From: Pseudanabaena sp. UWO311
GTDB lineage: Bacteria; Cyanobacteriota; Cyanobacteriia; Pseudanabaenales; Pseudanabaenaceae
DNA: 64,000 nucleotides
Assembly: GCF_006937785.1 (NCBI RefSeq)
Contig: NZ_SJEE01000003.1
Span: 186,001 to 250,000, forward strand
Direction of reading: 5' to 3'
Numbering within the stretch: position 1 is the stretch's first letter; each line of letters starts with the position of its first letter. Below the pieces are notes generated by a model. That model was not told the DNA's origin, searched no databases, and worked only from the letters and a program-made list of their open reading frames with translations. Shown piece after piece: positions 61,101 to 64,000 of this stretch. Both the position numbers and the translations under genes were made by a program.

Positions 61101-61181
61101 GGGCAAAGAGAGAATCGAACTCTCATGACCGAAGTCGTCAGATTTTGAGTCTGATGCGTCTACCAATTCCGCCATTCGCCC
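61101..61181 (-). tRNA. tRNA-Leu (anticodon CAA)
   Basis: 81 nt. Acceptor GGGCGAA / TTTGCCC (one G-T pair), D arm with GGAATTGGTAGACGC, anticodon loop CTCAAAA in stem CAGA/TCTG, a long variable arm ACGACTTCGGTCAT (class II), and T arm GAGAG-TTCGATT-CTCTC. CCA is not encoded. Reads UUG codons. Confidence 0.93.
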
Positions 61182-61265
61182 TTTTTTTCAAGACTTACAT
61201 TCTACAACAAGAATGTTGCATCTTGTCAAATATTTTTTTTGATACTTTTTGCGGCGATCGCCTTA

Positions 61266-61369
61266 TACCAATTCACGAAAGTGTGACAACACTTTTGCGA
61301 ATTAAAAACTAAATCCAGTAAGGGTTTTCAAGTTAAGAAATGGCGTAGCCATTTCTTAACTTGGTATTA
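61266..61369 (+). repeat. Family B element between the tRNA and the next gene
   Basis: TACCAATTCACGAAAGTGTG...ATTTCTTAACTTGGTATTA, about 104 bp, with stems AGTTAAGAAATGGC-GTA-GCCATTTCTTAACT. TACCAA/TTGGTA ends. Confidence 0.8.
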
Positions 61370-61468
61370 CCTCTCTCCTTTTGGTAATTGCGATCGCGAT
61401 CGCTATGATGCTTAGATTGAGGAAATACGTAAAGTCCATCTCATTTAATTATCTCGATATATTTACCA

Positions 61469-61864
61469 ATGGCAAAGTTAGAGCGCTTAATCATGTTGGC
61501 TGAAGATGAGCTGGTGCAGTACAGCACCAACGCTCGCAAAATCGAAAAGTTACGCCAAAAAATTGGTCTATCTCTCAACAAGTCGGAACAAAAACAAGTA
61601 AAAGCTGAATTAGTAGCAGCAATGCCAACTGACGACATAAGTAAAATAGTAGAAAAAAACCGCCAGTCTGTCTCTTTACCTTTTTGGGGTATCGCTGGAC
61701 TGGGTTTGCTTTTAGGTATATCGATGGAGCAACCTTTAGATTTTATTGCCACAGTTGTTGGTACAGGAGCCGCGATCGCCTTACAGAAATGGGGTTGGAA
61801 ACTTCAAGCCAAGCGTCTAGTCCTACAAACCTTAGAAGACATCGAAGAGCGAGCTAAAGGCTAA
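61469..61864 (+). CDS. Unknown membrane-associated small protein
   Basis: 131 residues. N-terminal 60 residues are helical and charged (KLERLIMLAEDELVQYSTNARKIEKLRQKIG, coiled-coil-like). A hydrophobic region at about 73-105 (FWGIAGLGLLLGISM and FIATVVGTGAAIALQ) forms one or two membrane helices, and the C-terminus is charged (RLVLQTLEDIEERAKG). No family is recognised. A 16-bp hairpin follows the stop. Confidence 0.65.
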   Translation: MAKLERLIMLAEDELVQYSTNARKIEKLRQKIGLSLNKSEQKQVKAELVAAMPTDDISKIVEKNRQSVSLPFWGIAGLGLLLGISMEQPLDFIATVVGTGAAIALQKWGWKLQAKRLVLQTLEDIEERAKG

Positions 61865-61866
61865 GA

Positions 61867-61901
61867 AAAAGAATTGCGGCACGAAGTGCCGCAATTCTTT
61901 T
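61867..61901 (+). terminator. 16-bp hairpin after the small membrane protein gene
   Basis: AAAAGAATTGCGGCAC - GAA - GTGCCGCAATTCTTTT (61867-61882 / 61886-61901), perfect. Confidence 0.75.
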
Positions 61902-61951
61902 ATATTTAAAGACTGTGCTAACAACGCAGTTTTTAAATTTATTCATAGTCA

Positions 61952-62398
61952 ATGCTACAAGTCGCTCTCATCTATCCTGAAATCCCACCTAATACTGGCA
62001 ACATCGCTCGTACCTGTGCAGCAACGAACACGCAATTACATCTGGTAGAGCCTTTGGGCTTTGAAATTAGCGATCGTCAACTCAAACGCGCAGGCATAGA
62101 CTACTGGGAATATGTGGACGTAACTGTACATCCACATATTGAATCTTTACGCGAAGCCTCAAAAGGAGGACGATGGATTTGCTTTAGTGCTCGTGGTTCA
62201 CAAAGCTTTCGAGAATTTCAATACCAAGATGGGGACTGGCTCCTATTTGGCAGTGAATCGAGCGGACTGCCCGAAGAGATTATTGCCAACAATCTAACTG
62301 TCCAGATTCCTATGGAACACCCCAAAGTGCGTAGTCTCAATCTATCCGTAAGTGCAGCTCTGGGGCTGTTTGAAGCCAGACGACAATTAGGCTTATAA
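61952..62398 (+). CDS. trmL: tRNA (cytidine(34)-2'-O)-methyltransferase
   Basis: 148 residues, the family length. SPOUT methyltransferase with the deep trefoil knot: LIYPEIPPNTGNIARTCAAT near the start, LHLVEPLGFEISDRQLKRAGIDYW, LLFGSESSGLPEEI, and VRSLNLSVSAALGLFEARRQLG at the C-terminus. Methylates the wobble nucleotide of tRNA-Leu. Notably it lies 0.8 kb from a tRNA-Leu(CAA), a substrate of TrmL in E. coli; probably coincidence. Confidence 0.94.
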   Translation: MLQVALIYPEIPPNTGNIARTCAATNTQLHLVEPLGFEISDRQLKRAGIDYWEYVDVTVHPHIESLREASKGGRWICFSARGSQSFREFQYQDGDWLLFGSESSGLPEEIIANNLTVQIPMEHPKVRSLNLSVSAALGLFEARRQLGL

Positions 62399-62428
62399 AA
62401 TAAGTAATGCGCAAAGCCCCTCTCTTAT

Positions 62429-63808
62429 TTAAGTAACTAGTGCATCGTAAGTTGCTTTGAATCCTGCTTGCACTAAAGCTTTAACGGCAGTTTCTTCATC
62501 TTGCACCCAGAACTGATTGCCTAAGCGAACTAACTTCGGCATATACTCAATCGACGCGATTACAGGAATTTTGTTAGAAGTATCAGGCTCATTTCTACCA
62601 TAATTGGACTTGCCATAGCTGGAATTGCCATTACTGGTATGGCTGCTATAACTGGGGTTAGGATTTAAAGCTTTTTTGAGTTGTTCCAAAACCTGCCGAT
62701 CTCTTGCTTGCTCGCGAGTGAGTTCGACACGTACCATACGCACTGACTCAATCGGCTGCATATCATCAATAATTAATTGCGTTTGCTCGTCACGGCGATC
62801 AATTTTTCCCCATACCATTAGGCGTTTGTCCTTTTCCATTAAATGCTTGACCTTATCAAAGGTTTTTGGGAAAACGACGGCTTCAGTACTGCCTGTTAAG
62901 TCTTCGAGCTGTAAAATTGCCATGCGATCGCCTTTTTTTGTGACGACCTCTTTAATTTCCAGAATTAAAGCGATCGCAGTTACTACCTTCGTCTCTGAAG
63001 ATTCGGGTATATCACAGAGATTGATCGGAGCCATTAATTTTGCTGAACGACTGACCACACTAAGCGGATGATCAGAAATATAAAAACCTAACAGTTCTTT
63101 TTCAAGGCGAAGTTTGTCTTGAGAAGAATAGTCTTGAACGCGGGATGTAGTTGGGGCAGTATCAAAAGTTTTTGTATTACTACTTTCACCAAAGAAATCG
63201 AAGATATTACCTTGCCCTGAGGCAAGCTCCTTAGCACGTCGCGAAGCCCATTCCATCGTGATTTCAAGATCGTTCATTAATTGGTGGCGATTTGGCTCTA
63301 GTAAGTCTAATGCGCCAGTTTGAATTAATGCTTCTAAAGCTTTTTTGTTTAGCGATCGCGAATCGAGACGGCTACATAAATCTGCCAAAGATGTGAAAGA
63401 TCCCTCTTGACGGGCGTGTAAAATTGCTGCGATCGGTCCAGCTCCTAGATTTTTAATAGCAGCCAAGCCAAATACAATCTGATGCCCACGAGGAGTAAAG
63501 TCTTCACCAGAGCTATTGACATCAGGAGGAACAACAGGGATGCCCATACTGCGGCAATTAGCAATATATCGCTGAACCTTTTCTTGGTCACCACTAACTG
63601 AAGATAAAAGAGCCGCCATATATTCAACGGGATAATTTGCTTTAAGATATGCGGTTTGATACGTTACATATCCATAGGCGACGCTATGAGACTTATTAAA
63701 GCAATTTGAAGCTATATAGCCTTTATCTAATAAAAAATTATGATCCCGCTCTAAGCCGATATCGAAAACACATTGTATGCCCAACGATTTACGACTGATG
63801 ATTTTCAT
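62429..63808 (-). CDS. dnaE: Split DNA polymerase III alpha subunit, C-terminal part with split-intein C-half
   Basis: 459 residues. Residues 1-35 (starting MKIISRKSLGIQ, ending GYIASN35) are the C-half of the cyanobacterial DnaE split intein, with the D-H-N-F block and the terminal His/Asn region. Protein trans-splicing would release it and join the N-terminal DnaE to Cys36-Phe-Asn, the first residues of the extein. The extein (36-459) begins CFNKSHSVAYGYVTYQTAYLK, then helix-hairpin-helix (LGAGPIAAILHARQ), an OB-fold with tRNA-type KVVTAIALILEIKEV near 280 and the tau-binding C-terminus. The N-terminal gene is not in this window, as expected for a split dnaE. ATG at 63808. Confidence 0.95.
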   Translation of the reverse strand: MKIISRKSLGIQCVFDIGLERDHNFLLDKGYIASNCFNKSHSVAYGYVTYQTAYLKANYPVEYMAALLSSVSGDQEKVQRYIANCRSMGIPVVPPDVNSSGEDFTPRGHQIVFGLAAIKNLGAGPIAAILHARQEGSFTSLADLCSRLDSRSLNKKALEALIQTGALDLLEPNRHQLMNDLEITMEWASRRAKELASGQGNIFDFFGESSNTKTFDTAPTTSRVQDYSSQDKLRLEKELLGFYISDHPLSVVSRSAKLMAPINLCDIPESSETKVVTAIALILEIKEVVTKKGDRMAILQLEDLTGSTEAVVFPKTFDKVKHLMEKDKRLMVWGKIDRRDEQTQLIIDDMQPIESVRMVRVELTREQARDRQVLEQLKKALNPNPSYSSHTSNGNSSYGKSNYGRNEPDTSNKIPVIASIEYMPKLVRLGNQFWVQDEETAVKALVQAGFKATYDALVT

Positions 63809-63840
63809 TTTTATTGCCTATTAAAAATTAATTTAAAAAC

Positions 63841-63883
63841 AAATAAAATAGAGGTGGCGCAAAGCACCACCTCTATTTTATTT
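63841..63883. terminator. Hairpin between dnaE-C and the upstream gene
   Basis: AAATAAAATAGAGGTGG (63841-63857) / CCACCTCTATTTTATTT (63867-63883), 17 bp, with GC-AAA-GC in the loop. It ends the partial gene at 63898 on the minus strand. Confidence 0.7.
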
Positions 63884-63897
63884 TCATTGAATAAAAT

Positions 63898-64000
63898 TTA
63901 TGGTTCAAATCCTTCGAGTTCAGGTACTTCAGCCACTAGATGTACACCTTGAATATAGAGAGAGCGACCATATTTGCCGACGTTCTCTAGGCGCAACTTA
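63898..64000 (-). CDS. Partial gene, C-terminal end only (unknown)
   Basis: Open from the window edge to a TAA at 63898-63900. The last residues read NVGKYGRSLYIQGVHLVAEV and end in PELEGFEP, acidic and preceded by KLRLE. Too short to assign. It is on the same strand as, and upstream of, the dnaE-C gene. Confidence 0.6.
   Translation of the reverse strand, partial: KLRLENVGKYGRSLYIQGVHLVAEVPELEGFEP

Overview
The window is chromosomal DNA from a filamentous or rod-shaped cyanobacterium that makes phycoerythrin. The evidence is the dense GCGATCGC (HIP1) octamer, a phycobilisome linker and bilin-lyase operon (cpeC-cpeD-cpeE-x-cpeS-cpeT-cpeR), CrtR, a CruA/CruP-type lycopene cyclase, a flavodiiron protein, and a split DnaE gene carrying the C-half of the cyanobacterial split intein. 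A Pseudanabaena-like organism fits the content and mreBCD, but the genus is an inference. No rRNA, transposase, phage structural gene or CRISPR array was seen.

Layout. 0-3.2 kb: two phospholipid-synthesis genes (CdsA-like, CDP-alcohol phosphatidyltransferase), an unknown protein and a J-domain protein. 3.4-7.5 kb: an extracytoplasmic redox cluster on the + strand (DAMK-repeat lipoprotein, DM13 lipoprotein, Tat-type thioredoxin-like protein, CcdA, four-helix cytochrome b, Tat/lipoprotein molybdopterin oxidoreductase). 7.8-12.7 kb: a giant CBS-GAF-7xPAS hybrid histidine kinase. 12.9-14.1 kb: cobL. 14.3-21.3 kb: a two-gene unit (unknown plus HEAT protein) followed by the phycoerythrin rod operon, with a near-match to the RcaC-binding L box upstream. 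21.5-24.5 kb: gcvP with a repeat-derived in-frame insertion. 25.1-27.8 kb: two sugar-type ABC permeases with a class D beta-lactamase between them. 28-31.5 kb: a beta-helix/SPOR protein, ssb, a DUF760 protein and crtR. 31.9-36.6 kb: a second hybrid kinase and a Wzc/BY-kinase for polysaccharide export. 36.8-41.4 kb: a CCB-like protein, lysA, cdaA-uppS (overlapping) and an HPP protein. 41.5-47.1 kb: flavodiiron protein, phosphoribosyltransferase, small proteins and a lycopene cyclase. 47.1-49.0 kb: an ATPase plus TOPRIM-like DUF4276 pair that looks like a defence module. 49.0-54.9 kb: M16 peptidase, TPR protein, Uma2 nuclease, RlmI-like methyltransferase, Fur-family regulator and SRPBCC protein. 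55.2-64 kb: mreBCD, PiT transporter, rpe, an HdrB-like protein, tRNA-Leu, trmL and the split dnaE C-part.

The most distinctive systems are: (1) the cpe operon, which includes an extra gene for a CpcD-domain protein with a long low-complexity tail, translationally coupled to cpeS; (2) the 3.4-7.5 kb redox cluster, which combines a thiol-disulfide relay (CcdA to thioredoxin-like) with a cytochrome b/molybdoenzyme pair and two lipoproteins; (3) the ATPase/DUF4276 pair; (4) the split intein.

Between the genes the DNA is full of structure. At least four families of short dispersed elements with terminal inverted repeats are present, one nested inside another and one supplying the last codons of lysA. 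Almost every gene end carries a long near-perfect hairpin with a three-base loop of the type GC-AAA-GC, GC-TTA-GC or GC-GAA-GC, with arms up to 31 bp.
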